Positions 9,068 through 16,187 of a stretch of DNA of 40,032 bases are shown one piece after another. The DNA lies in the IMG/VR virus record IMGVR_UViG_3300045975_000176, positions 1 to 40,032 of that record, one strand, 5' to 3'. This stretch comes from a virus. Position numbers and translations under genes: made by a program. The notes beneath the pieces were generated by a model that saw only the letters and a program-made list of their open reading frames with translations, made no database searches and was not told the DNA's origin. How positions within the stretch are numbered: position 1 is the first letter of the stretch; each line of letters opens with the position of its first letter.

Positions 9068-9894
9068 TCCCCTCCTTGGTTCCGCAAGTGCTCGAAGAAC
9101 TCACCGACGTGGAGCAACAGGCCACGTCCGGTCGACGTGGCGGTATCAGCCGCCGCGATCTCGGCCGCGAGACCGGCCGTGTTCACGCTCGACGCGGCAT
9201 CGCAGACCACGCTCGTGTCGTTGTCGGTCCGGTACGAGAGCTGAAACCCGCGCGTGGGCGACGTGCCCGTGTTGTCATCCAGCTCGGTAAAGCCCGTCTC
9301 GTCGTTGAAGAGCGTGCCGGCCTGCGCGCCGCAGAACTTCACCGCCCCGTTGAACGCCGAGCTAAAGGCCGAGAGCGAAATGGTCACATTCGACGGCGTG
9401 TCTGCCGAGTTCCCATTCGACTGCACAACGGCACCCGCGCCATTCGTCCCCGTCGTGACCACGCCGGTGAACTCGATCATGTTGATCGTCACCGCGGAGG
9501 TCGTCTCACCGAAGTTGACCGTATACGTGCCCGATCCGGGCGCCGCGTTCAGGCACCGAAAGAGCGTGACGCGGAACGTCGGCGAGGCTTCGGTGTTGAA
9601 TTGCCGGGAGACGACGGGATCCCAGGTGCACGTCAAACTGCCGTTGGACGAGGCCGTTGGCGTGGCCGGGGTGCCCGAATCGCGGGCACTCAGCACCGCC
9701 AAGAGCACGAGCGCGTTCGCGGTGGGAGACGCCGACGAGGCACTCGTGAAACTCGTGTTGTCTGCGTTGGTTTCCAGCGCACCGTTCGTGACGAGCGCCG
9801 CCGCCAGCGCGCGCCGCGCCTCGATCTGCACGACGTGCCACGGCAGCAGCGAGAGGAGCGCCAGGACGATCAGCCAGATCGGCGGTCGGCGCAT
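9064..9894 (-). CDS. Beta-rich protein with N-terminal signal/anchor (276 aa)
   Basis: Residues 6-23 are strongly hydrophobic after two arginines (MRRPPIWLIVLALLSLLPWH), a signal peptide or anchor. The body is all-beta in character, with repeated strand patterns such as TFRVTLFRCLN, GTYTVNFGETTSAVTINMIE and NGAVKFCGAQAG; the wording TINMIEFTGV is typical of phage or bacterial beta-sandwich surface modules. Four cysteines are spaced to pair. The ATG directly abuts the TAA of the previous gene. Function unknown; an exposed adhesion or decoration role is inferred. Confidence 0.75.
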   Translation of the reverse strand: MRRPPIWLIVLALLSLLPWHVVQIEARRALAAALVTNGALETNADNTSFTSASSASPTANALVLLAVLSARDSGTPATPTASSNGSLTCTWDPVVSRQFNTEASPTFRVTLFRCLNAAPGSGTYTVNFGETTSAVTINMIEFTGVVTTGTNGAGAVVQSNGNSADTPSNVTISLSAFSSAFNGAVKFCGAQAGTLFNDETGFTELDDNTGTSPTRGFQLSYRTDNDTSVVCDAASSVNTAGLAAEIAAADTATSTGRGLLLHVGEFFEHLRNQGGE

Positions 9895-10980
9895 TTACTG
9901 CTCGGTAATGACGCCGTAGATCCCCACGGCAGCATTCGTGTTATCCGTGCTCGTCGGACCGCCCGTGATGCAATAGCCCAGGCCCGTGCCGAACGCGATG
10001 CCCTTCGTCCCGAACGAGAACGCAAAGCCAGCGCCCGATGTGCTCGCCGGAATCGCGAGCGAGAAGGTGAACCCGGTCGCGGAGCTGCACGTCGGCGACG
10101 TCGCGAGGTTGTAGAACCGGATGTAATAGATCGTCGAGGTCGTGTTGACCAAATAGACGCCCATCAACCGGCCGGCTTGGTTGTTCAGCAGCGTCGCGTT
10201 GTTCGATGCCGCGCTCACGACGGGGTTGCCCTGCGATCCGGTGTGTAGCGGATCGTCCGTCGACGTCACGACGCGCGTGGTCGTGCTATCGATGACGCCC
10301 GCGCCCGCCGAGCTCGTGCTGATGGCATTGCCCGACGCGTCATAGACGGTGACGCGCAAGCTGTTCGCCGTGGTGTTCGTGATCGCGTCACCGCCCGCGG
10401 CATCCTTCAACACGCCGTCGTAGGGCAGATCGTCGTTGACGACCTCGCTGCCGGTGGAGTCGACGAGCATCACGCGCAGCGCATCGGCGCCGGCCTGCGT
10501 GACCGCATCGCCCCCTGGCGCATCCTGCAAGACGCCGTCAAAGGACGCGGCCGCCGCGACGCTCGACGCACCGCCCGCCGGACTGCCGCGCAGGAATACC
10601 TCAACCTCGCCGGTCGACCATCCCGACGAGATCACGCGAATCGCGTTCTTCCCCGCCGTCGGACAGTCCCAAATCCCGTTGGCAGACGATCCGGTGACGG
10701 TGACGGTCTCGTCCGGCGCGAGACAGTTCACGGTCTGATAGTTTTCGAGGTCGATCGAGACCTGAAACTCCAGCGTGCCCGTCCACGTCCCGGTCAGCTG
10801 CACGCCGACGGTCGCCCAGCCGCCGGTCGGCAAACCGATACCGCCGGTCAGTAGCTGGACGGGTTCGTCGACGGCGTCGATCGTGCCCGTCGGCACAATC
10901 TGCGCGTCGACCCGTGACGGCGCCAGGAGAGCACCCGCCGCCAGGACGGCGCTCAGCCACCGACACATCCACATCTTCAT
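9895..10980 (-). CDS. Putative virion surface protein with signal peptide (361 aa)
   Basis: The start at 10980 gives a clear signal peptide (MKMWMCRWLSAVLAAGALL, then APSRVDAQ with a likely cut after VDA); upstream codons exist but would bury it. Residues 30-140 are a beta domain (WATVGVQLTGTWTGTLEFQV). Two near-identical repeats follow at about 155-230, FDGVLQDAPGGDAVTQ and YDGVLKDAAGGDAIT, then a C-terminal domain with YLVNTTSTIYYIRFYN, typical of phage proteins with a jelly-roll fold. The Cys pattern suggests disulfides. First gene after a strong intergenic hairpin. Role inferred as fibre, decoration or secreted adhesin. Confidence 0.8.
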   Translation of the reverse strand: MKMWMCRWLSAVLAAGALLAPSRVDAQIVPTGTIDAVDEPVQLLTGGIGLPTGGWATVGVQLTGTWTGTLEFQVSIDLENYQTVNCLAPDETVTVTGSSANGIWDCPTAGKNAIRVISSGWSTGEVEVFLRGSPAGGASSVAAAASFDGVLQDAPGGDAVTQAGADALRVMLVDSTGSEVVNDDLPYDGVLKDAAGGDAITNTTANSLRVTVYDASGNAISTSSAGAGVIDSTTTRVVTSTDDPLHTGSQGNPVVSAASNNATLLNNQAGRLMGVYLVNTTSTIYYIRFYNLATSPTCSSATGFTFSLAIPASTSGAGFAFSFGTKGIAFGTGLGYCITGGPTSTDNTNAAVGIYGVITEQ

Positions 10981-11029
10981 TGCTCTCTCGCCTTTTTGGC
11001 CCGGCTTCGGAGCAGGTGAATCTCGACGC

Positions 11030-11065
11030 ACGGCGGGGGGATCAACTCAATCCCTGCCCCGCCGT
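11030..11065 (-). other. Strong intergenic hairpin after the decoration gene
   Basis: An 8-bp outer stem (ACGGCGGG / CCCGCCGT), a three-base bulge on one side, and a 5-bp inner stem (GGGAT / ATCCC) with a seven-base loop. It lies in the ~98-base gap between the genes ending at 11079 and starting at 10980. No U-tract follows in the direction of transcription, so it is more likely an mRNA stability or processing element than an intrinsic terminator. Confidence 0.6.
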
Positions 11066-11078
11066 ACGCCGTGGGTGC

Positions 11079-11525
11079 TTACGCTTCCTTCGCCCAGGTG
11101 CCGACGATGAACTCGATGCGCCAGGCGGTCGCGCCCGTGGTGCCCGTGCAGTAGATGCGCACGCAGTCACCGAGGCGATCGGTCGCGCCGGAGTTGATCA
11201 GGTCCTTGTCGACGGTGACGGCGAGGCCGTTGCCGCCGATGGCATCCGCCGCCGCGGGCGAGATGCTCAAGCCCGTGCCGGAGCTGACCGCGCCGCACTC
11301 GAACTCGTACCAGACACCTTTCGTCGCGGCCGCGGCCGCCGGCAAGGTGAAGACCGCATCGACCGCGCCGACGAACTTCTGCCCGCTCTGTGCGGCGGTC
11401 AGGGTCTGCGTCGCGGCCGCGAGGTTAACGATGCGCTTGCCGATGCCGCGGATGAGTCCGTTGTCATCGGCCAGGCCGAGGTCCTCGAGGAAGCGCGCCA
11501 GCGGTTCGTTGGTGAGATAGAACAT
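11079..11525 (-). CDS. Putative head decoration/structural protein (148 aa)
   Basis: Short helical N-terminus (TNEPLARFLEDLGLADDNG) followed by a beta domain with FTLPAAAAATKGVWYEFECG, ISPAAADAIGGNGLAV and CVRIYCTGTTGATAWRIEF. The sequence FTLPAAAAxxxGxxYEF is a recurrent module of small virion proteins just downstream of the capsid gene; the same type of core is visible in the neighbour at 11571, suggesting paralogues. The start has a good ribosome site (GGGAG, 7-8 bases). Role is inferred from position. Confidence 0.75.
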   Translation of the reverse strand: MFYLTNEPLARFLEDLGLADDNGLIRGIGKRIVNLAAATQTLTAAQSGQKFVGAVDAVFTLPAAAAATKGVWYEFECGAVSSGTGLSISPAAADAIGGNGLAVTVDKDLINSGATDRLGDCVRIYCTGTTGATAWRIEFIVGTWAKEA

Positions 11526-11549
11526 TCAGGATCTCCCTTTGTCGAAAAT

Positions 11550-11564
11550 GAGTCACACGGACTC
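11550..11564 (-). other. Small hairpin followed by a short T run
   Basis: Perfect 5-bp stem GAGTC / GACTC with loop of five, followed on the minus strand by ATTTTC, between two decoration-type genes. It could act as a weak terminator to step down expression after the gene at 11571; the stem is short, so this is tentative. Confidence 0.35.
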
Positions 11565-11570
11565 GGTTGC

Positions 11571-11954
11571 TTACGTGGCCACCGTGTAGGTGTGACCGAC
11601 CGCAAGACCGACCACGAGCCACTTGTAGGTGGTGTCGGCCGTGCGAATACACGTCGCCCGGATGAGCGCGCCGATCTTCTGGCCAGAGGTCGATGCCGCG
11701 AGCGAGTTCGCCGCCGCATCGTTGAACGTGACGACGTCGCCCGCTGTCGCGCCGGCCACGACGATGTTCTGATCGGCCACGCCGAGGAACTCGTAGCGGT
11801 CGCCGAGGTAGCTGATGTTCGGGGTCGGCAACGTGAACGTCACCGATCCGGAGGCGCCGCGGTTGGTAAAGAGCGTGCCGCTGCGATCGGCCATGCGGGT
11901 CACGCTGTAGGCGGCCGTCTTGTCGACGACACGCTGTTTCGGAACGAGTGGCAT
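11571..11954 (-). CDS. Putative decoration/structural protein (127 aa)
   Basis: Beta-rich throughout: TNRGASGSVTFTLPTPNISY, GDRYEFLGVADQNIVV, GDVVTFNDAAANSLA and YKWLVVGLAVGHTYTV. The FTLP...YEF core resembles that of the next gene (11079-11525), so the two are probably paralogous beta-sandwich proteins. GGGGGAG lies seven bases before the ATG. The place, three genes after the major capsid, suits a capsid decoration or head-completion protein; this is inference. Confidence 0.75.
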   Translation of the reverse strand: MPLVPKQRVVDKTAAYSVTRMADRSGTLFTNRGASGSVTFTLPTPNISYLGDRYEFLGVADQNIVVAGATAGDVVTFNDAAANSLAASTSGQKIGALIRATCIRTADTTYKWLVVGLAVGHTYTVAT

Positions 11955-11969
11955 TGAGGATCTCCCCCT

Positions 11970-12446
11970 TTACGCGGTCGGCATGCCGGCGTTCGAGATC
12001 CGCGAGCCCGCCAGCCGTTCCAGCGGGTCATACGCGTCGACCGCAATGTCTCGATACAGCCCTCGGCGGCGGCGCCGTCGCGACTCGTGCGCCCACGCCT
12101 CTTCGTACTCGAGTTCGTCCGAGAGCTTCGCCGCCCCTCGCACGAACAGGTCTTCGCCTTCCTCACGCAACTCGCGGAGGATGTTCCACGGCCGCGTCAA
12201 CCATTGCCAATGCACGATCGACACGTGGATGTAGCCGTCCCGCGCCTGGATATGCAGATCGGAGTGATCGCCGAGGCCCGCGTTGCACGCCGGCACGCGC
12301 CGCGCGCGCCGCTCGAGCACGTAGTAGCCGTCGCGCTCCGCGCTCTTGCGCAGCCGCAGCGCGGGGTCGGCCAGGGCGAGGTACTCCGGCACATGCGCGG
12401 CCCACGGGTCGAGCCGCAGATGTGGAGGCACCGGGACATGGATCAT
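11970..12446 (-). CDS. Hypothetical head-region protein (158 aa)
   Basis: Starts MIHVPVPPHLRLDPWAAHVP and contains strongly charged helices (SRRRRRRGLYRDIAVDAYDP) after a strand region with DLHIQARDGYIHVSIVHWQW. The HVP...RLD...P opening is similar in style to small proteins found downstream of podovirus capsids, but I recognise no family. It begins nine bases after the stop of the gene upstream and is clearly co-transcribed with the capsid set. Confidence 0.75.
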   Translation of the reverse strand: MIHVPVPPHLRLDPWAAHVPEYLALADPALRLRKSAERDGYYVLERRARRVPACNAGLGDHSDLHIQARDGYIHVSIVHWQWLTRPWNILRELREEGEDLFVRGAAKLSDELEYEEAWAHESRRRRRRGLYRDIAVDAYDPLERLAGSRISNAGMPTA

Positions 12447-12454
12447 CGGGTCGC

Positions 12455-13135
12455 TTACCTCCGACGGCTCGTGCGACGGATTTCGTCCGGCGTGGGGGCG
12501 CTATGCACCGTCAGGTCCGCCTCCTGCGGTTTCTCCCAGCCTGCCGCTTCGTTGCGCGCGAATTCGGCTTTAGCGTCACTGCCCTCGACCGGTGCGAGCG
12601 CCGCTGCAACGGCGTTGTCACTGCCGATCACCTGCTGCTGCGGCTTGGCGATGCCACCGCTCGGCGCCAGGCCGAGACCAGGCAACCCGCGGGCGAGATC
12701 GCCCGTGCGGCGGATCTGCACGTCGCGATCGACCGGCGAGAGCCCTTCACGGTTGAGGCCCTCCGACTTCCCGGCATACCGATCGAGAAAGTCTTCGTCG
12801 AACGGCACACACTGATCGTCCGGGTCGACGCCGCGAATGCCGATCCAGCTCACGAACTGCGGGACCGAGGCGTCATACGGGTTCGGGTTGCGCGTGCCGG
12901 GCACGATCAACCGCTTCTGGAGGTGCTGCGCCGTCGCGTACGAGACCTGGAAGACCGCGCTGGGCGGCACCACGTACGGATCGGCGTTGTGCATGTCCCG
13001 CAGCTCGAACGGCCCGCGGTTGATACAAAACACGGGCGTCTCCGGCGAGAGTTCCTGCTTCTGCTTGTGCGCCGGCAGCAACGTGATGACCTGCGAGAGG
13101 TCGATGTCCGTCGGCGGCGTATAGGTGCGTGCCAT
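12455..13135 (-). CDS. Hypothetical head-region protein (226 aa)
   Basis: The ATG at 13135 is preceded by GAGGAG at about ten bases; the longer reading with four histidines lacks a site. Residues 20-110 look folded (VITLLPAHKQKQELSPETPV, FCINRGPFELRDMHNADPYV, PSAVFQVSYATAQHLQKR), followed by an acidic, disordered tail. It lies directly downstream of the major capsid gene, separated from it by a strong hairpin. Candidate roles are head completion or a minor capsid protein; none is proven. Confidence 0.75.
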   Translation of the reverse strand: MARTYTPPTDIDLSQVITLLPAHKQKQELSPETPVFCINRGPFELRDMHNADPYVVPPSAVFQVSYATAQHLQKRLIVPGTRNPNPYDASVPQFVSWIGIRGVDPDDQCVPFDEDFLDRYAGKSEGLNREGLSPVDRDVQIRRTGDLARGLPGLGLAPSGGIAKPQQQVIGSDNAVAAALAPVEGSDAKAEFARNEAAGWEKPQEADLTVHSAPTPDEIRRTSRRR

Positions 13136-13167
13136 GGGTCGAAAGCTCCTCACTGCCGCGTGCCACG

Positions 13168-13199
13168 AGCGCGGGTGATGGTGATGCATCACCCGCGCT
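13168..13199 (-). other. Perfect 12-bp hairpin downstream of the capsid gene
   Basis: AGCGCGGGTGAT pairs perfectly with ATCACCCGCGCT around an eight-base loop, 34 bases after the capsid stop codon and 33 bases before the next start. No T tract follows, so it is not a standard intrinsic terminator. Hairpins at this place in phages often protect capsid mRNA from 3' decay or set a processing point, giving more capsid than downstream protein. Confidence 0.65.
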
Positions 13200-13233
13200 A
13201 TACGCGGCTCCGCGTGCTCTGGTCAGACGGGGC

Positions 13234-14577
13234 TTAGGCCGCCTTCACCGCGAGCTGGTTGACGTCGATCCCTTCCCCGCGCGCGTTCACGTTCGGACGC
13301 TGGCAGTGGAAGTTGTCCTGAATGAGGTAGTAAGCGGTGAACTCGTCGTACTCCGCCACCCACTTCAGGACGTGACCCTCATCGGCCGCCCACTCGCCTT
13401 CGTTCTCGACGTAGCGGGTCCACGAGGCTTTGTTGATGCCGAAGAGCATGCGATAGGGCGCATCGCGGTCCACGAAGAGCGGGATGTCGCCGTAGGTGAT
13501 GGCGCGGCCCGCGGGCTTCTTGGCCGCGACGGTGCCGCCGTCCGGACGCGAGAGATCCGCGCCCGTGTAGCGCCGGTCGGCCTCGAGCAACGTCAGATAG
13601 GCGCGGCGGACGGCATGCTCACACGCGAACATGTCGAACTGCTTGCCCGTCTTGATGTTGACCGCATCGACCATCTGCTGGATGGCGTCCAGCGAGAGCG
13701 CGCCGATGCTGGTGGCGACGTAGGCGTTGAGAATGGGATAGGTCGTGCGGCTCAACCCGTGGTAGGTCGCGACGTAGGTGCCGTCGTCGATCCCCGCGAG
13801 CAAGCCTTCCGGCTCCTGGTTGAGCGAGGTCTGCGTGGCCGACTGCGCGATGACGATCTTCGCGTTGTCGTCGCAGGTGATCGCTGTGTCGACCGTCACG
13901 GACGTCAGGGCGGTGGCGACCGCGGTAACGGTGGCGGTGCCCTGAATGTTGTTCGACGAGTCGAGGAACGCGAGGAACATGCCCGACGTCGCGTCGCCGT
14001 CGATGAAGCGCGCGCCGCCGGCCGAGCCCGCCACGTTGGCCGGGGAGTCGACTTCAATGGTGGTGTCGGCGGTCTGCGCGCCGTTGACCAGCGCGAGAAT
14101 GCCCGACCCATAGCCCCACACGACGCGATTGCGATGGAACGCCATCGCCTCGGTGAGCGCTTCCATTTCCGCCGGGATGACCTGCTGCCAAGACCCCTTC
14201 TTGTTGCGCGACTGTGCGATGACGTTCCGCTCGAACCCGACGCGCCCATACGTGTTGCGCATCGGAACTTCGAAGTTCTCGTACACCGAACGGCCGGCCT
14301 GCGGCAGACGGCCGCGATTCGGGATCGAGCCAATCGACCGGTTGCGGCCGATCATGATCGGGACCACCTTCTGGCGGCCGACCCATGAATCGTCCTTGAC
14401 CTCTGACTCCATCCACTTCGTCATGAGGTTCTCTTCGTTCACTTGGCTGTGGATCACGGGACCGTAGTCGTCTTTGAACAACGGATCCCACTGCGTGGTG
14501 TCGGACCCCGGCATCCACTGACGGTCATGCAGGCCGTCGAATCGAAGGTCCGAGCACGCGTGAAAACTGAATTTCAT
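13234..14577 (-). CDS. Major capsid protein (447 aa)
   Basis: Long, well-expressed-type gene with AGGAG eight bases before the ATG at 14577. The N-terminus (WDPLFKDDYGPVIHSQVNEE), the extended loop (GRLPQAGRSVYENFEVPMRN, then YGRVGFERNVI), the spine-helix-like EMEALTEAMAFHRNRVVWG and the C-terminal TGKQFDMFACEHAVRRAY then DIPLFVDRDAPYRMLFG followed by EYDEFTAYYLIQDNFHCQRP are the plan of HK97-fold capsid proteins without an N-terminal protease domain. A beta insertion lies at about 165-240. Located directly after the scaffold gene. It builds the icosahedral shell. Confidence 0.88.
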   Translation of the reverse strand: MKFSFHACSDLRFDGLHDRQWMPGSDTTQWDPLFKDDYGPVIHSQVNEENLMTKWMESEVKDDSWVGRQKVVPIMIGRNRSIGSIPNRGRLPQAGRSVYENFEVPMRNTYGRVGFERNVIAQSRNKKGSWQQVIPAEMEALTEAMAFHRNRVVWGYGSGILALVNGAQTADTTIEVDSPANVAGSAGGARFIDGDATSGMFLAFLDSSNNIQGTATVTAVATALTSVTVDTAITCDDNAKIVIAQSATQTSLNQEPEGLLAGIDDGTYVATYHGLSRTTYPILNAYVATSIGALSLDAIQQMVDAVNIKTGKQFDMFACEHAVRRAYLTLLEADRRYTGADLSRPDGGTVAAKKPAGRAITYGDIPLFVDRDAPYRMLFGINKASWTRYVENEGEWAADEGHVLKWVAEYDEFTAYYLIQDNFHCQRPNVNARGEGIDVNQLAVKAA

Positions 14578-14596
14578 TCGCGAGACTCCTGCCCCC

Positions 14597-15658
14597 CTAG
14601 CCGATCTGGCGAATGCGGCGCGACACGTCCGCGACCGTGCGTTCTTTCGTCGCACGGGCGGGCGTGGGCGCACCGGGACCGCCAGCCTGATGCCGGGGGA
14701 GCGATTGATTGCGTTGGGCCATACGCTGCGCAGCAGCTCCGGCGGCAATGCGTTGCGTGGTCGGGTTCACACCCGCCTTCTTCAGGTAGTGCTTGATGGT
14801 GGCGTTCGGATCGAGGGTCTTCCCGTTCATCCGGGCGTAGTGGTAGCTGCCCTTGACACTGTCGAGAAACAGGTCGCGGATGTTCGGGTCCTTGATCTGC
14901 TTGGCGGCAGCGTCGATGCCCGCCGCCCAGCGTGATTCGATCGCGGACTGGCGATCGCGCTGCACGCCACCTTCAAGCGAATCGATCCGTTTCAACGCCC
15001 GTTGGTGATCCGCGAGCATGGTGCGAAGCTGGCCCCGAAGTTGATGGACCGTGCGCGCCTGCTCGAGGAAGTACTTGCCGGATTCGTCCGCTGTGTTCCA
15101 GGGGACCTGTTCGTTGAACGGCTCGTCCTGCTGCGGGACTGCCGGGCGACGTGTCGTGGCGGGGGTGCCGCCGTCCTCGTCATCCGCGTCGTCGCGCCCC
15201 TCGATGAGGAGGCGCCGCAACCTGGCATTGTTCTGGAGACGCTGTTGAAGCGCCTGATATTGACTGGCCGCGTGCATCAGACCGTCGAGATCGACGCCCT
15301 TCAATCGCGCGTTCACGGCGACGTTCTTGGCAACCTTGCGCTTCAGGCGTCTGTTGTCCTTCAGCAGCTTGCGAAACGTCTTTTCGTCGAGCGGGCGTGT
15401 GTCGTCGTCGTCGTCGTCGTCCCTGCCTGCGACAAGGTCTACGTCGTCGTCCTCGCCCTCTCCCTCGGATCCGGCGTGACGCTCAGCGGCGTCATCGCCT
15501 GCCTCACCGAGGGCAGGGTCGTCGGTGCCGTCGTCCAATCCGGGCTCATAGCCGGGATCGCCTGCGTCGGCGCCTTCTCCGCCAGCGCCGGCCGCGCCAT
15601 CTTCTGGAGCCAGAAGGGGCATGGCGACCGTGCTGCGGAACATGCGAAAGAGGTGCAT
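14597..15658 (-). CDS. Putative scaffolding protein (353 aa)
   Basis: Start ATG 15658 has GGAG eight bases upstream. Residues 10-95 are an acidic, disordered region ending in a D-run (GRDDDDDDDTRPLDEKTF); residues 90-150 are a basic coiled coil (LLKDNRRLKRKVAKNVAVNA); the second half is helical (HQLRGQLRTMLADHQRALKR) with a basic C-terminal tail (KERTVADVSRRIRQIG). Acidic N-terminus plus coiled coil plus basic C-terminus, right between portal and capsid, is the hallmark of internal scaffolds, whose basic end binds capsid protein. No protease motif is seen. Confidence 0.8.
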   Translation of the reverse strand: MHLFRMFRSTVAMPLLAPEDGAAGAGGEGADAGDPGYEPGLDDGTDDPALGEAGDDAAERHAGSEGEGEDDDVDLVAGRDDDDDDDTRPLDEKTFRKLLKDNRRLKRKVAKNVAVNARLKGVDLDGLMHAASQYQALQQRLQNNARLRRLLIEGRDDADDEDGGTPATTRRPAVPQQDEPFNEQVPWNTADESGKYFLEQARTVHQLRGQLRTMLADHQRALKRIDSLEGGVQRDRQSAIESRWAAGIDAAAKQIKDPNIRDLFLDSVKGSYHYARMNGKTLDPNATIKHYLKKAGVNPTTQRIAAGAAAQRMAQRNQSLPRHQAGGPGAPTPARATKERTVADVSRRIRQIG

Positions 15659-15691
15659 GGTCTGCTCTCCTCGAAAATGAGCGGGCAAATG

Positions 15692-15747
15692 AAAAGGGCG
15701 GAACACCGACGCAGCGCTTGCGGCGCTGTCGCGTCAGGTCCCGCCCT
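15692..15747 (-). terminator. Terminator/attenuator-like stem before the scaffold gene
   Basis: On the minus strand an outer 7-bp stem AGGGCGG / CCGCCCT encloses a second arm (AGCGC...GCGCT with flanking CGAC/GTCG), and the outer stem is followed by TTTTC. This is terminator-shaped and lies about 35 bases upstream of the scaffold start, so it could attenuate read-through from the portal side or be an upstream unit's end. The tract is short, so an mRNA leader structure is an equal possibility. Confidence 0.5.
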
Positions 15748-15773
15748 CGGAACTCACCCGCCCTTGTTGATCG

Positions 15774-15824
15774 CTGAACAGCGTGCGGTGGGCTACCGCA
15801 GGCCCGTCGGCCTGTGCTGTTCAG
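15774..15824. ncRNA. Perfect three-way-junction RNA-like element
   Basis: A 9-bp outer helix CTGAACAGC / GCTGTTCAG encloses two perfect 5-bp hairpins, GCGGT-GGGCT-ACCGC and AGGCC-CGTC-GGCCT, joined by GT on each side. Every base of all three stems pairs. The strand that is transcribed is probably the minus one because the operon runs left, but the fold is possible on both. This could be a structured RNA or a protein-binding leader; function is unknown. Confidence 0.5.
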
Positions 15825-15831
15825 ACGTGCC

Positions 15832-15852
15832 GTGACGCGCGTACCGCGTCAC
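15832..15852. repeat. Perfect 8-bp inverted repeat
   Basis: GTGACGCG and CGCGTCAC separated by five bases (CGTAC), seven bases away from the three-way junction. Part of the hairpin cluster; could be an RNA stem or a DNA-binding site. Confidence 0.6.
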
Positions 15853-16187
15853 TCTTGGTTGCGGGTCGCTGAGTCGAACAGCGCTGTGAGAGGTAATGAG
15901 CCTCTCTAGGACCCACGCCCACCCGCGACAACTCTTGTCGTTCTTCAGCGTGCACGAAGCACGGTCAAACCGCCCATACCCCCGTCAGGTTGTGCGACCG
16001 GGCCCGTCGTCCGCTGGCACCGTCGACCGACGGTGGAGACGCCCTCCGCAGATAACAGCCCGGTCGGCACCTTGTGCACGATCGCGAGAAGGACCCCGGT
16101 CCACCGAGCGGACGGCCGGGCCAATTCGAACGTCGCGAGCTGGGGTGTGACAGCTCTGCACCCGGGTCCGAGATCCTTCACGTGACC

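Larger units (their letters stand above)
15659..16187. other. Gene-free, hairpin-dense region between portal and scaffold
   Basis: No open frame here has the codon pattern of the neighbours. The stretch contains at least six perfect or near-perfect inverted repeats: 15695-15747, 15774-15824 (three-way junction), 15832-15852, 15888-15906, 15926-15940 and 16018-16035. Transcribed leftwards it would be a long structured leader of the scaffold-capsid mRNA or a separate RNA. No tRNA fold fits. No convincing promoter was recognised by eye. Confidence 0.6.

Noticed and set aside
15945-16181. 78-codon minus-strand frame in the portal-scaffold gap
   Set aside because: Third-position GC is far lower than in real genes here and it lies over hairpins; no domain.
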